DNA of 52,104 bases, from NCBI GenBank assembly GCA_002773835.1, contig PFAC01000002.1, positions 1 to 52,104 of the forward strand, read 5' to 3'. Positions 8,442 to 17,932 of this stretch are shown here, one piece after another. Source of the DNA: Chlamydiae bacterium CG10_big_fil_rev_8_21_14_0_10_35_9. Its GTDB lineage: Bacteria; Chlamydiota; Chlamydiia; Chlamydiales; SM23-39. The notes beneath the pieces are model-generated. The model did not search any database. It was not told the origin of the DNA and worked only from the letters and a program-made list of their open reading frames with translations. How positions within the stretch are numbered: the stretch's first letter is position 1; each line of letters opens with the position of its first letter. The position numbers were made by a program, and so were the translations under genes.

Positions 8442-9062
8442 ATGGCTCGATACAGAGGACCTAAAAATCGAATAGCTCGTAGATTTGGAGCAAACATCTT
8501 TGGCCGCCTTCGCAGCCCGCTATTGCATAAATCCAATCCTCCTGGACAGCATGGGGCAAAACGTAGAAAAAAATCTGACTTCGGCGTCCAGTTAGAAGAA
8601 AAACAAAAGCTAAGAGCTGTTTATGGCATGATTACACATAAGCAGTTAGTGACCGCTTATAAAAATGCCGTAAAAAAGCCAGGAAATGCTGCTCATAATT
8701 TACTTGAAGCCCTTGAATGCAGACTGGATAACGTTATCTATCGCCTAAGGTTTGCATCTACTATTTTTGCAGCACAACAGCTTGTCTCTCATGGACATGT
8801 TCTTGTTAACGGCAAAAAAGTAGACAGAAGAGGTTTTGTTGTAAGACCTGGAATGGAGATATCTATTAAGGAAAAATCTCAAAAAATTAAAGCTATTCAG
8901 CTTTCAGCAGAAAACACTGCAAGAGATATTCCTGAATATTTCTCACTTTCAGAAAGCAAAATGAGCGGAAAGTTAGAGTCTAGTCCACAACCGGATCAAA
9001 TCCCTCTATCTCTTCCTATCAACGTACCTCTAGTATGTGAATTCTTAGCTCACACATCATAA
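8442..9062 (+). CDS. rpsD: 30S ribosomal protein S4
   Basis: 206 residues. Begins [21 protein letters not shown] and contains the S4 RNA-binding domain ([12 protein letters not shown], then [21 protein letters not shown]). S4 nucleates 30S assembly by binding 16S rRNA. No N-terminal zinc cysteines are present, so this is the C-minus form. It is encoded alone, not in the alpha ribosomal operon, as in Chlamydia. The start is supported by the ribosome site cggag. A TTGTTG-N17-TACTAT promoter-like pair lies at about 8371-8399. A strong terminator follows directly. Confidence 0.97.
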   Translation: MARYRGPKNRIARRFGANIFGRLRSPLLHKSNPPGQHGAKRRKKSDFGVQLEEKQKLRAVYGMITHKQLVTAYKNAVKKPGNAAHNLLEALECRLDNVIYRLRFASTIFAAQQLVSHGHVLVNGKKVDRRGFVVRPGMEISIKEKSQKIKAIQLSAENTARDIPEYFSLSESKMSGKLESSPQPDQIPLSLPINVPLVCEFLAHTS

Positions 9063-9070
9063 GCTAATTT

Positions 9071-9105
9071 CCCCTTTTGGTATCAACCAAAAGGGGTCTT
9101 TTTTA
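9071..9105 (+). terminator. Rho-independent terminator of rpsD
   Basis: An 11-bp stem (ccccttttggt / accaaaagggg) with an atca loop is followed by tctttttt. The right arm overlaps the stop codon of the convergent murJ gene. Confidence 0.9.
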
Positions 9106-10690
9106 TTAAATCTAATAGATCTTTATTTTTTGTCACTTTAGCCATTGCTAAAATGGTCCCTACAAAAATAATTGCTTGAGAAAAGAACTGAACACACTGT
9201 TTAGTAAATTCTCTAGGAAAAATAACAGGCGTATTGCTTACAAAAAGTCCAATTGTCACATCTGAAACAACATAAAAACCAAACAGTAAAACAACTATTG
9301 CTGCAACTGTAGCGCATACAATGCTTTTAAAAAATGACAGCCACAGGTCTTTAGAAAATATTTCACCAAGCTCTTTAGAAAGAACAAATGATAAAACACA
9401 CATGTTAAAAATAGAGCTTATACTGGTCGCCAATGCAATACTTGCCGTTTTATAGTTAAGCACAAAGATAAAAAGGCTATTCAACACAACATTTAGCAGA
9501 ACAGTAAATACAGATGACATGCTTGGGATAAAATATTTTTTTTGAGCGTAAAATCCATTGGCTAAAAGCAGTACAAAAGTCGCTGGCAATAGTCCTATAG
9601 CATAAGCAAAAAGACAAAAAACTGACTCATAAGATGCTGTATTTGAAAAATCTCCTCTGCCATAGATTAAGTTTAAAGCAGAGCTTCCAAGAACAAAAAT
9701 CCCTAAGGTACAAGAAAAAATGAGAGCAAAGCCATGACTTAAGGACTGCTTTAAATATTTTTTATAAGATTTAAAATGCTTGTTTTTCATAGCTCTTGAA
9801 AGTGGAGGGAGCAATGCCCCTGCGATAGCAATAGAAAAAAGCGCTAAAGGTAATTGCTGCAACCTGGAAGCATACCAAAGATAGGCAGGCCCGGATGGGT
9901 CACTTATCCTAGCAAAAATAGCATCTAGCGCAGAATTGATCTGAACTGCCCCAACTCCAATAATAGAAAGAGTCAAGGGCTTGTATAGTTTTTTAATTTC
10001 TCGAGAGAACAGCTTTGGCTTGAACCATTCAGAAAACTTTAAGTTTTGCACAAAAAACTTATTAGCAGGCACCTGAGTAAAAAGCCACTGAGCAATAAAA
10101 GCTATTCCTATAGCAATAGATAGACCTGTAATGGCAATGTTTGTTGGGTATCCACGTAAAATAACCATGGAGAAAATCCAAACCAAGTTAAAAAGTACAG
10201 GAGCAAAAGAAGGCAAAAAATACGATTTTAAGCACTGAAGAAGGGCGCTGTTTAACGCATATAAAGTTATACACACAAGTGAGGGAAGCATAATCATAGT
10301 GAACGTAAGAATCTCATAGCTACTTCCTGCGTAAGGGACATACTTCCTAAAAAAAAGTAAAAATAGCTCTAATATAGCTACCAACAACCCTGTCAAAATA
10401 AACATGGTAAAAAACAGGTCTCGAAAAAAAAGAGCTGCTTTTTTGGTATCTTCTTTTCTGATTGTTTCAAAATGCGGAATAAAACCTGAAGTTAAAGTCC
10501 CTTCCCCTATTAATCTTCTAAGTAAATTAGCAAAGCGAAAAGAGATCATAAAAGCTGCAATACCGGGACTGCTGCCAAAAAGAAAGGCTAAGGTCATGTC
10601 TCTGACCATCCCGACAATTCGGCTTAAAAATGTCCCGTAAAAAAAACTTTTCGCGGTTTGAATGATTGATCTTGAACTATCTTCTGACAT
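9083..10690 (-). CDS. murJ: Lipid II flippase MurJ (MviN)
   Basis: 535-residue polytopic membrane protein with about 14 hydrophobic segments. It belongs to the MOP-superfamily flippases that move lipid II across the inner membrane. The N-terminus (AKSFFYGTFLSRIVGMVRDM, then LANLLRRLIGEGTLTSGFIP after FRF) is the family signature; these basic residues line the central cavity and bind substrate. Length is normal. It converges with rpsD. The neighbouring toxin-antitoxin pair on the same strand ends 27 bp upstream of its start. MurJ is consistent with the minimal peptidoglycan synthesis of Chlamydiae, together with dapB and mreB in this window. Confidence 0.95.
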   Translation of the reverse strand: MSEDSSRSIIQTAKSFFYGTFLSRIVGMVRDMTLAFLFGSSPGIAAFMISFRFANLLRRLIGEGTLTSGFIPHFETIRKEDTKKAALFFRDLFFTMFILTGLLVAILELFLLFFRKYVPYAGSSYEILTFTMIMLPSLVCITLYALNSALLQCLKSYFLPSFAPVLFNLVWIFSMVILRGYPTNIAITGLSIAIGIAFIAQWLFTQVPANKFFVQNLKFSEWFKPKLFSREIKKLYKPLTLSIIGVGAVQINSALDAIFARISDPSGPAYLWYASRLQQLPLALFSIAIAGALLPPLSRAMKNKHFKSYKKYLKQSLSHGFALIFSCTLGIFVLGSSALNLIYGRGDFSNTASYESVFCLFAYAIGLLPATFVLLLANGFYAQKKYFIPSMSSVFTVLLNVVLNSLFIFVLNYKTASIALATSISSIFNMCVLSFVLSKELGEIFSKDLWLSFFKSIVCATVAAIVVLLFGFYVVSDVTIGLFVSNTPVIFPREFTKQCVQFFSQAIIFVGTILAMAKVTKNKDLLDLIKKTPFG

Positions 10691-10717
10691 AAAAAAAGAG
10701 CTATTAAATACTAATTT

Positions 10718-11479
10718 TTAGAAAATAAGACTATAGATCTGATTGAATATTTCAATAATATCGCTTAGGCTTGTATTTTTTAGTCCCAATGCTTTTAAAT
10801 CCATCGATTCTTCAGTTATTTGGCTAAGAAATTCTTTCATATCATTACGAATAGAGACAGGTAAAAAGACATGCTCTTTAGGAGAAAGTAGTTGATGTAG
10901 CCTAATAATATCATTACGATGCTTACGAATGTCTTTTGAATCTACATGTTTACCCTCTTTGGCTGAAGATGAAAGGTCTAAAAAGGCTTTAGCTTTTAAC
11001 GGTATGATATGCGTTGGTCTTACAATAGAAATACCATCTACTAATATTTTGCCATCATGAATAAAATGATAATACTCATCATTTAATAAAATTGCGGAAA
11101 GACTTGAAATTTCTTCGTTCACAGGAATAGGCGTAAATAGACAATCTTCTCGAAGAAAAACTTTTTTTGGCTCCCGTGAAAACAACTCAATAATATCAGG
11201 AAATGTAGGCAACGTTGGGTTTTGAAATCGATAAAATTGTTTTTTCCCAGTGCTTTTTTTACGGGACATATAATTACCAGTTTTAATAAAGTTCCAAAAC
11301 ACTGTGGCAAATTCTGCACTGAGCGACTCAACAAATAAAACGATGTCCAGGTCTCTTGTAGCCCGAAAGTCAAGACCAACCTCTTCCATCGACAGCATAC
11401 TAGCCACACCACCGATAAGGGCATAATGTCGATTGAATGGAGTAAAATACTCCTTAAATATATCGAGGCCTTTAATCAT
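10718..11479 (-). CDS. AbiEii-like nucleotidyltransferase toxin
   Basis: 253 residues. The N-terminal nucleotidyltransferase core has ALIGGVASML followed by RATRDLDIVLF, so the metal-binding aspartates are Asp43 and Asp45 in the pattern G-G-x-A-S ... T-x-D-x-D. This is typical of the AbiEii/AbiGii toxins, several of which add nucleotides to tRNA ends. The chosen start is the ATG at 11479, whose ATGA overlaps the stop of the regulator gene by 4 bp. An in-frame TTG at 11494 is less likely. The overlap and order (regulator first, toxin second) fit a type IV toxin-antitoxin module. The chromosomal toxin target is not known from sequence. It could alternatively be a housekeeping-like nucleotidyltransferase without toxicity. 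Confidence 0.7.
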   Translation of the reverse strand: MIKGLDIFKEYFTPFNRHYALIGGVASMLSMEEVGLDFRATRDLDIVLFVESLSAEFATVFWNFIKTGNYMSRKKSTGKKQFYRFQNPTLPTFPDIIELFSREPKKVFLREDCLFTPIPVNEEISSLSAILLNDEYYHFIHDGKILVDGISIVRPTHIIPLKAKAFLDLSSSAKEGKHVDSKDIRKHRNDIIRLHQLLSPKEHVFLPVSIRNDMKEFLSQITEESMDLKALGLKNTSLSDIIEIFNQIYSLIF

Positions 11480-12492
11480 TTTTCTAGTTTCCAATGTTTT
11501 TCAAGCAAAGTTTCAAGGGCTTTTTCAATTCGTTCATCATGAATATTTTTTAAACTAAGGTAAAGAGAAAAGTCATCAATTACTCGATGGTCCTTAGCAA
11601 AAAGAGCAGGATCATATTTCCAAAATTCAACTTTCATTTGAGCTCCTTCACTAATTGGCAAAATGTCAAACTTTAATAAGCTTTGTTTGTTATTAGATGG
11701 ATTATCATAAATAGCAAAGACAGGCAACGAAGGAGGTATAATAGACGTTTGCAAAGCTAAAGCCGAAAGATTGGCGATATATCCTGATTGTTGAATTAGT
11801 CTTATAGTTAGTTTATCCGCTTTGATCCAATGAGACTCTCTTACAGGAGATTGCATATATGAAAGCGCTTGTTTCCATAAAGAAAAACCCATCTCATTTT
11901 TATGAAAATGAAATAAGCGCTTTTTAGCTTGCCGGTAGGTTGCCCCCAATCCAAGAGCTTCTAGATTGGTAAGAGCCCGAGTCATCGTCATTGGACTGTA
12001 GTTTAATATTTTAGCTAAACAAGAAGGAGAAAAAGGTCCTAAAGAACGATTAATTAATGCATATATAACTATTGTTTGTGCAGAAGGTGTAAGAACAGTG
12101 GGAGCCTTAACTTTTTTTACCTCTGCTTTACGACAATCTAAGCCCAAGTCTGGTAAATACATTTGTATTCCTGGAATTACAAAGGGAACCTTATATTTCA
12201 TCAGTCGTTGGCGATTATATGCAATAAGGTAATCAGCAATGTATAAGCAAGGCTTTTTCAATTTTTTCTCCAGCATCCCCATTTGAGTCGCTATCTGATT
12301 AGGCGTAAATGCAGTAGGATCCTTAGCAAGTACTAGAACATATTGTTTACCAAGAATGATAGCTTTGTAAAATTTATAGGCAACTGCTAGAAAAACAGGA
12401 AGGTCTGGATATTTATCAAAAGATAGTACATCTACTTGAAGGCCCAATGCTTGAAAAACATATTTTTTTAAATCTTCAATAATCTTTTGCAT
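11476..12492 (-). CDS. AbiEi-like / MarR-type winged-helix antitoxin and regulator
   Basis: 338 residues from the ATG at 12492. The first 140 residues contain VPFVIPGIQMYLPDLGLD, a segment I associate with a group of MarR-like proteins paired with nucleotidyltransferases. A winged helix-turn-helix follows (near SCLAKILNYSPMTMTRALTNLEALGL). The C-terminal half is specific to the family. It overlaps the downstream toxin gene by 4 bp. A longer reading from an ATG at 12531 would begin inside the large palindrome at 12514-12550, so the shorter start is preferred; neither start has a clear ribosome site. Likely roles are neutralising the toxin and repressing the operon through the palindrome (inference from AbiE systems). 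Confidence 0.65.
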   Translation of the reverse strand: MQKIIEDLKKYVFQALGLQVDVLSFDKYPDLPVFLAVAYKFYKAIILGKQYVLVLAKDPTAFTPNQIATQMGMLEKKLKKPCLYIADYLIAYNRQRLMKYKVPFVIPGIQMYLPDLGLDCRKAEVKKVKAPTVLTPSAQTIVIYALINRSLGPFSPSCLAKILNYSPMTMTRALTNLEALGLGATYRQAKKRLFHFHKNEMGFSLWKQALSYMQSPVRESHWIKADKLTIRLIQQSGYIANLSALALQTSIIPPSLPVFAIYDNPSNNKQSLLKFDILPISEGAQMKVEFWKYDPALFAKDHRVIDDFSLYLSLKNIHDERIEKALETLLEKHWKLEK

Positions 12493-12513
12493 TGTGGGAG
12501 GGGCTTGTTTGTT

Positions 12514-12550
12514 ATTTGCACAATAACACATAAAGTGTTATTGTGCAAAT
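12514..12550. promoter_or_regulatory. Perfect inverted repeat, probable operator of the AbiE-like operon
   Basis: Two perfect 16-bp arms (atttgcacaataacac at 12514-12529 and its reverse complement at 12535-12550) flank a 5-bp spacer, ataaa. It lies 22 bp upstream of the preferred antitoxin start, where an autorepressor would bind. AbiEi antitoxins are known to repress their own operon through inverted repeats. No T tract follows, so it is not a terminator. Confidence 0.65.
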
Positions 12551-12684
12551 TTAGAGTTATTTGTTTAATGTTAAGTAACATAGACAAAAGAGCGAAAAGC
12601 AACTCTATTAATCTTTCTACTAATTAAGTTGAGATTATCCCTTATTTTTTCTAGACTTTAGTATTTGAAACTTACAATACACCT

Positions 12685-13557
12685 ATGGAAGAGAAAGTAT
12701 TAGTTGGCGCACATATATCCATTGCAGGAGGTCTTCAGCTAGCTCCGATGAGAGGAAAAGAGATGGGAGCTACGGTTATGCAAATTTTTACTTCCAATCA
12801 AAAGCAATGGCAAGGAAAACGGATTACTGAAGAAGAGCTTCAATTATGGCATCAGGCTTTAGAAGATACTGGCATAACGCATGTTATGAGCCATGACAGC
12901 TATCTTATTAATTTAGGATCTCCCAAACCTCCTTTATTAGAAAAAAGTAGAGCAGCCTTTAGACAAGAACTTAGCCGGTGCCACTTATTAGACATCGACT
13001 ATTTAAATTTTCATCCAGGCGCTGCTACAGACTCTGATGTTGAAAAATGTTTGGACACGATTATTGAAAGCCTTCTTACGATAAAAGACTTGAGTGATAA
13101 AGGACCTACTCGCCTTCTTTTAGAAACAACTGCGGGCCAAGGATCAACTGTTGGTCATACCTTTGAGCAGCTTGCCTATATTATTAGAAATGTCAAACAA
13201 CATATTCCTATAGGAGTTTGTATCGATACCTGCCATACTTTCTCAGCTGGCTATGACATAAGGACATTTGATGCATGTGAAAAAACTTTTCAACAATTTG
13301 ATGATATTATCGGCATGCAACACCTTTATGCTTTTCATATAAATGACTCGCTAAAAGAGCTAGGGCAGCGAAAAGACAGGCATGCTAATATTGGAAAGGG
13401 ATTTATCGGAGAAGAGTGCTTTAAATATCTCATGCAAAACCCTAAAACGAAACATATCCCAAAATATCTTGAAACGCCGAATGGCAGTGAATTTTGGAAA
13501 GATGAAATTTCTTTACTTAAATCTTATGCAACCAATGAGCTATCTAACACCTTATGA
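12685..13557 (+). CDS. nfo: Endonuclease IV (apurinic/apyrimidinic endonuclease)
   Basis: 290 residues of the AP endonuclease 2 family, a TIM barrel with three zinc ions that cuts DNA 5' of abasic sites. Visible motifs in order: [44 protein letters not shown] and [12 protein letters not shown]; these carry the His, Glu and Asp metal ligands. Length is normal. The stop overlaps the asnS start (ATGA), so the two genes are coupled. No clear ribosome site precedes the ATG. From memory, nfo, rpsD and murJ are adjacent in Chlamydia; here a toxin-antitoxin pair separates murJ and nfo. Confidence 0.96.
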   Translation: MEEKVLVGAHISIAGGLQLAPMRGKEMGATVMQIFTSNQKQWQGKRITEEELQLWHQALEDTGITHVMSHDSYLINLGSPKPPLLEKSRAAFRQELSRCHLLDIDYLNFHPGAATDSDVEKCLDTIIESLLTIKDLSDKGPTRLLLETTAGQGSTVGHTFEQLAYIIRNVKQHIPIGVCIDTCHTFSAGYDIRTFDACEKTFQQFDDIIGMQHLYAFHINDSLKELGQRKDRHANIGKGFIGEECFKYLMQNPKTKHIPKYLETPNGSEFWKDEISLLKSYATNELSNTL

Positions 13558-14930
13558 GAACAAAATTAAATAAAATATTACACCACGAAAAACCTGAAGT
13601 TTTATTACATCAAACAGTTACTGTTGCTGGATGGGTGCGAAGTATCAGAGATCAAAAATCTTTTGCATTTTTAGCCTTAAATGATGGATCTACTTTTGCG
13701 AATCTTCAAGTAGTGATTGATTCGGATCTTCCCCATTATGAAACTATTATTCCATCTATTACAACAGGAGCGTCTGTCCAAATTGTTGGTGAAATCGTCG
13801 AAAGTCCTGGTAAAAACCAGTCCATTGAAATCAAAGCATCGGAAGTTACCTTAATTGGAGAGTGCGATCCAGCAACGTATCCCCTACAGAAAAAACGACA
13901 CTCTTTTGAATTTCTTCGAACTATAGCCCACTTGAGAACAAGAACTAACACACAAGGAGCCGTTGCAAGAGTCAGGAACGCCCTTGCTTTTGCTACGCAT
14001 AAATATTTTCAAGAAGAAGGATTTCTTTACGTACAAACACCGATTATTAGTGGATCAGATTGTGAAGGCTCTGGCGAAATGTTTAAAGTAACGACGTTAG
14101 ACAGCAAAGAAACTGATTATACAAAAGACTTTTTCCAAAAACCTGCTTATTTGACAGTTTCTGGACAGTTGGAGGCTGAAATCTATGCATTGGCTTTTTC
14201 TGATGTTTATACATTTGGTCCAACTTTTAGAGCTGAAAATTCTCATACTTCCAGACACCTAGCTGAGTTTTGGATGATAGAGCCTGAAATGGCCTTTGCT
14301 GACCTGGCTAAAGACATAGAGTGTGCTGAAAAGTATATTAAATATGTGGTTCGCTATGCAATGGACAGTTGCCCTGAGGATTTAAATTTCTTTGATAAAT
14401 TTGTGGAAAAAGGACTATTAGAAAAGCTGCAGAACCTGGTAGGGTCTCCTTTTGAAAAACTCCCTTATTCAGATGCAATAGAAATCCTAGCAAAAGCCTC
14501 GAAAAAGTTTACCTACCCTGTTAAGTGGGGCCTTGACTTGCAATCAGAGCATGAAAGATATTTAACGGAAACTCACTTTAAGAAACCTGTGGTTCTCACT
14601 GATTATCCTAAAGAAATTAAAGCTTTTTATATGAGAGACAATGATGACGGCAAAACGGTAGCAGCCATGGATATTCTAGTTCCTGGCATAGGAGAGCTTG
14701 TTGGCGGATCTCAAAGAGAAGAAAGACTTGATGTATTAGAGAAAAAACTTGAAAAGCACAACCTGAATCCCGAAGACTACTGGTGGTATTTAGAATTAAG
14801 AAAATATGGGTCTGTTCCCCACAGTGGTTTTGGAGTGGGTTTTGAAAGGCTTGTACAATTTGTAACAGGAATGGAAAACATCAGAGATGTGATAGCTTTT
14901 CCAAGGTATCCTGGACACGTTGAGTTTTAA
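13554..14930 (+). CDS. asnS: Asparagine--tRNA ligase
   Basis: 458-residue class IIb synthetase. The N-terminal OB-fold anticodon domain ([19 protein letters not shown]) is followed by the catalytic domain. Motif 2 is [20 protein letters not shown] and motif 3 is [20 protein letters not shown]; the ending [11 protein letters not shown] is typical of AsnS. The [11 protein letters not shown] segment favours Asn over Asp specificity. Translation is probably coupled to nfo through the 4-bp overlap. Its TAA overlaps the TAA of the convergent hemA in a TTAA palindrome. Many Chlamydiae instead use the amidotransferase route for Asn-tRNA, so AsnS is a useful lineage marker. Confidence 0.95.
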   Translation: MRTKLNKILHHEKPEVLLHQTVTVAGWVRSIRDQKSFAFLALNDGSTFANLQVVIDSDLPHYETIIPSITTGASVQIVGEIVESPGKNQSIEIKASEVTLIGECDPATYPLQKKRHSFEFLRTIAHLRTRTNTQGAVARVRNALAFATHKYFQEEGFLYVQTPIISGSDCEGSGEMFKVTTLDSKETDYTKDFFQKPAYLTVSGQLEAEIYALAFSDVYTFGPTFRAENSHTSRHLAEFWMIEPEMAFADLAKDIECAEKYIKYVVRYAMDSCPEDLNFFDKFVEKGLLEKLQNLVGSPFEKLPYSDAIEILAKASKKFTYPVKWGLDLQSEHERYLTETHFKKPVVLTDYPKEIKAFYMRDNDDGKTVAAMDILVPGIGELVGGSQREERLDVLEKKLEKHNLNPEDYWWYLELRKYGSVPHSGFGVGFERLVQFVTGMENIRDVIAFPRYPGHVEF

Positions 14931-15868
14931 CCTACTTTTTCCTGCATAGCTAATTTAAAACTCTCTTTTTTAGCGAAAAGACCTACCAGCTTATTAACTT
15001 CTTTTTCAATAATTTCTTCATATTTTCTTTCATCAGAGGTTTTCTTGCTCTGGATCAACGCATGGATTTCATCAATATTTAGCAAACTCACATTTTGATC
15101 TTTCTTAACTTCAGGACTTACACATCGGGGAACACTTAAGTCAAAAATCAATGTCTTTGATGGCACCTTTTGATAATCAACACAAAAACCCGCATATTTT
15201 GACCCACATATAATCACATCAAAAGAGGGCCAAAGATGAAGAGAGTCCCAGCTAATTTGTTTTTTGCTTTTTTCTATAGGAAATCTGCTTGCAATAAAGC
15301 AATTATGCAAAAGGCTTTTTTCAAAGAAACTCATAACCATATTATTTATTTCCGAATTTCCTATAAACAAAATGGAAGGAGCTCTAAATGTTGACTTAAT
15401 TTTCTTTGCTAAAAAACGATCTAATCTAGGAGAGTTTTTTTCGAGTAAATAATGCGTTCGTAAATTTTTACTAACCTTTAGTGCTTTTTGAAATAGGAAA
15501 TGAAGAACTGAGGGTAGTTTTTGCACAGCCTTTGACAAGTAAGCCTTTTTTACCTGCCTTTGAATTTCTGACTCCCCAATAATTACACTGTCCAAACCAG
15601 CTGCTGTTTTACACAAATGCATAAAGCATCCTTTTTGGAAATACACATAAAAGCCTTTGTGGATCCCACACTTTTTAGCTAAAGCAACCAACTGACAATG
15701 CACTTTATTCAAGTCGGTTGCATAGAAGTATATTTCAAAGCGATTGCAAGTAATTAAAGGGATCAGACAAAGTTCTAACATTGAATTTTCCAACAAAGGA
15801 AGAAACTGAGATTGAATTTTTTCTCTATGAGACAAATCACCTTTAATGCCAAAAACTGCCACTTGCAT
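14927..15868 (-). CDS. hemA: Glutamyl-tRNA reductase (short chlamydial form)
   Basis: Makes glutamate-1-semialdehyde from Glu-tRNA, the first committed step of haem synthesis. 313 residues starting [10 protein letters not shown] at the ATG at 15868; an in-frame TTG at 15880 is less likely. The catalytic cysteine is in [10 protein letters not shown] (Cys41), and the [13 protein letters not shown] segment is the glutamate-recognition part. An NADP-binding domain follows ([13 protein letters not shown]). Typical bacterial enzymes are about 420 residues; the C-terminal dimerisation domain is shortened here, as I recall for chlamydial HemA. It lies 60 bp downstream of recX on the same strand and converges with asnS. 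Confidence 0.9.
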   Translation of the reverse strand: MQVAVFGIKGDLSHREKIQSQFLPLLENSMLELCLIPLITCNRFEIYFYATDLNKVHCQLVALAKKCGIHKGFYVYFQKGCFMHLCKTAAGLDSVIIGESEIQRQVKKAYLSKAVQKLPSVLHFLFQKALKVSKNLRTHYLLEKNSPRLDRFLAKKIKSTFRAPSILFIGNSEINNMVMSFFEKSLLHNCFIASRFPIEKSKKQISWDSLHLWPSFDVIICGSKYAGFCVDYQKVPSKTLIFDLSVPRCVSPEVKKDQNVSLLNIDEIHALIQSKKTSDERKYEEIIEKEVNKLVGLFAKKESFKLAMQEKVG

Positions 15869-15928
15869 AGACACTATCAACTTAAATTAAATAAGTAGTT
15901 ATATTTCTTTTTCTATTTAATGCCAATT

Positions 15929-16549
15929 TTAGCGACCTAAACGACTATCTACAACAACTTGCGCAACTACAGAACTATCAAAGCCTTTTTGCCTTAACTT
16001 CAACGCCAATTTCTGAGGATCTATTTTCTGTTTTTGCATAAGAGAGTTAATTGCTTCTTGTTGTTTTTCTAACGTAGCAATTTTCGCTATTTTTTCTTGA
16101 AGATTTAGCATATTTATCTTCTTTTGCTTTACCTTAAAAAAAATAGCAATAGGCCCCCAGCCTCTTTTTAATTGGCTGTCTACAAAAGATTCCAGCCATT
16201 TTTCGTCATTGACATACTTACTTTGATGTAAGTGATTCATTACTTCTTGAATTGCTGGGGAAGATACATGTTTTTCTTGCAGCTTTTGTTGTAAACTACT
16301 GCTTGGATAATTTTTTAAAGAAAGTAAAAAGTAGGCATAGCTTTTAGCGAGCCTTACTTCTTTTTCATAAAGCCACTTTTCCGCTTCTTGTTTAGTTTCA
16401 AAAGTCATTGTTGTTTTCAAAAGAGTGCGAAAAATACTTTTGGCTACTACTTTTTCTAAGGTATCATTGATGAAAACTTGTATCGCTTTTTTATCATTAG
16501 ACGCATATTGGAACGATATGGTGAACATCTGTGTTTTTTTCTTTTGCAT
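15929..16549 (-). CDS. recX: Regulatory protein RecX
   Basis: 206 residues, a modulator that limits RecA filament extension. The C-terminal three-helix repeats are recognisable: EKEVRLAKSYAYFLLSLKNYP, YVNDEKWLESFVDSQLKRGW and KLALKLRQKGFDSSVVAQVV. The conserved 'D-E-x-W/F-x-x-x-x-x-x-x-R-x-x-x-G-x-x-x-I' pattern is seen in the middle repeat. The N-terminal region, before about residue 55, resembles an added beta-rich segment (FTISFQYASNDKKAIQVFIN). The start could also be the ATG at 16528. It is followed by hemA on the same strand and diverges from the 78-aa gene. recA is not in the window. Confidence 0.85.
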   Translation of the reverse strand: MQKKKTQMFTISFQYASNDKKAIQVFINDTLEKVVAKSIFRTLLKTTMTFETKQEAEKWLYEKEVRLAKSYAYFLLSLKNYPSSSLQQKLQEKHVSSPAIQEVMNHLHQSKYVNDEKWLESFVDSQLKRGWGPIAIFFKVKQKKINMLNLQEKIAKIATLEKQQEAINSLMQKQKIDPQKLALKLRQKGFDSSVVAQVVVDSRLGR

Positions 16550-16598
16550 ACACTTATGATTATGCTAAATTAGTAATAGAATCTAAATAGGTTTATTC

Positions 16599-16835
16599 AT
16601 GGTTGAAAAGCCCGACATGCCCCCTCGCATCCACCCCAAGCCCATTGAAGGTATAGAAAAACCTTCCAAAGAACGCAAAGAAGCTCCGTCTAAAAAATTT
16701 CTTAGCATGAGTATGACAAAAACTGAATTTCAAAACTTTTTGAGTGGTTATGTTAAAGAAATGCTTAGCCTAATAAAAAGAGGCGAAAAAAGAATGATCG
16801 AAGCCATGAGAAAATTAGGCAAAGAGCAAGAGTAA
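16599..16835 (+). CDS. Small conserved basic protein of unknown function
   Basis: 78 residues starting MVEKPDMPPRIHPKPIEGIE. A proline- and lysine-rich first half is followed by a helical second half (FQNFLSGYVKEMLSLIKRGE). There is no signal or membrane segment. A protein of this size and position, between rluD and hemA, exists in Chlamydia as a conserved hypothetical, from memory. It diverges from recX with 49 bp between starts. Function not recognisable. Confidence 0.7.
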   Translation: MVEKPDMPPRIHPKPIEGIEKPSKERKEAPSKKFLSMSMTKTEFQNFLSGYVKEMLSLIKRGEKRMIEAMRKLGKEQE

Positions 16836-16853
16836 AAAAAAGTTTTACCCATC

Positions 16854-16883
16854 TTGTGTTATTCCCCTCATATAATTATAATG
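16854..16883 (+). promoter_or_regulatory. Candidate sigma-70-type promoter of rluD
   Basis: TTGTGT at 16854-16859 and a perfect TATAAT at 16878-16883 with an 18-bp spacer; a second TATAAT starts at 16871. Transcription would start near 16890, about 18 nt before the rluD ATG and after the stop of the small upstream gene. The -35 match is only partial. Confidence 0.4.
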
Positions 16884-16907
16884 CTTACCGTATTTTAGGT
16901 ATTTTCT

Positions 16908-17819
16908 ATGGAAACTGAGACAATTATTGTATCAGACGATGAAAAAGATATGCGTATTGATAAGCTGCTAAGCAATAGATTCGAGATTCATTCTCGAAGC
17001 TATTTTCAGTATCTTATTGAAAATCAATGCGTTCTATTGAACGGTCAAGTCATAAAAAAAAGAGCTGTACCTTCTGTAGGCGATGAGATCTCTATTTTTT
17101 TTCAGCTTACAGAAGAAATCTTAGCCACTCCTGAAAACATCCCCCTAAACATTTTATTTGAAGACGAGCATATTATTGCTATTAATAAGCCAGCCTCCAT
17201 GGTCACCCATCCTGCTGTCGGAAATAGGACAAAAACCTTTGTGAATGCCCTCCTATACCACTGTAGCAACTTAGCTCCTTCCGAAGACCCTTTAAGACCA
17301 GGAATTGTTCATAGGTTAGATAAAGATACTACAGGAGTTCTAATAGCTGCTAAAACTGTAAGAGCCCATCAAGCTCTTATTTCTCAATTCTCGAATAGAA
17401 AAATAGAAAAGCAGTACTTAGCGATTTGTTTAAATCATTTAGAAAACCAAAAAGTGGATGCGCCTATCGCCAGGCATCCTGTGAAAAGAAAAGAAATGGC
17501 TGTTGTAGAAAACGGTAAACAAGCTATCACTTGTTTTCAAACAATCGCCTTTCAAAACGATTTAAGTTTGGTCTTGGCAAAACCGGTCACTGGAAGAACT
17601 CATCAAATCAGGGTCCATTTGAAGCACATTAATCATCCTATTTTAGGAGATGCAACATATGGGTCTGCAAAAGCCAATAAAAAATATCATGTGGAAAGAC
17701 AGCTTCTTCACGCCTACAAACTGCAATTTACTCATCCCATTACTAATGTTGCTATGGAAATTGTTGCCCCTATTCCTGAAGACATGAAGAAAATTATCAT
17801 GACCCATATAAAAAATTAA
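16908..17819 (+). CDS. rluD: 23S rRNA pseudouridine synthase, RluD family
   Basis: 303 residues. An N-terminal S4 RNA-binding domain (DMRIDKLLSNRF, then VLLNGQVIKKRAVPSVGDEI) is followed by the RluA-type catalytic domain. The catalytic aspartate is in GIVHRLDKDTTGVLIAAK. Later family segments are KQYLAICL and KPVTGRTHQIRVHLKHINHP. RluD modifies helix 69 of 23S rRNA; RluC or RluB-like specificity cannot be fully excluded from sequence. The start is supported by an aggt ribosome site. Chlamydia carries the orthologue (called sfhB in old annotations) in the same neighbourhood. Confidence 0.92.
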   Translation: METETIIVSDDEKDMRIDKLLSNRFEIHSRSYFQYLIENQCVLLNGQVIKKRAVPSVGDEISIFFQLTEEILATPENIPLNILFEDEHIIAINKPASMVTHPAVGNRTKTFVNALLYHCSNLAPSEDPLRPGIVHRLDKDTTGVLIAAKTVRAHQALISQFSNRKIEKQYLAICLNHLENQKVDAPIARHPVKRKEMAVVENGKQAITCFQTIAFQNDLSLVLAKPVTGRTHQIRVHLKHINHPILGDATYGSAKANKKYHVERQLLHAYKLQFTHPITNVAMEIVAPIPEDMKKIIMTHIKN

Positions 17820-17932
17820 TCCATAAAAAATTTTCTATTAAGAAATAGCCCAAAGTAATTGAAAATATTTACCTTCTCCTGATAAAATCAAAAGCATTTT
17901 AAGAATAATGAACCCTTACAAAGGATCGAAAT

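Noticed and set aside
12493-12531. Longer antitoxin start (MCYCANNKQ...)
   Set aside because: It begins inside the spacer of the large palindrome and would place the operator within the coding sequence. The ATG at 12492 avoids this, though neither has a clear ribosome site.
12514-12550. The large palindrome as a transcription terminator
   Set aside because: No T tract follows on either strand, and it lies at a promoter-proximal position.
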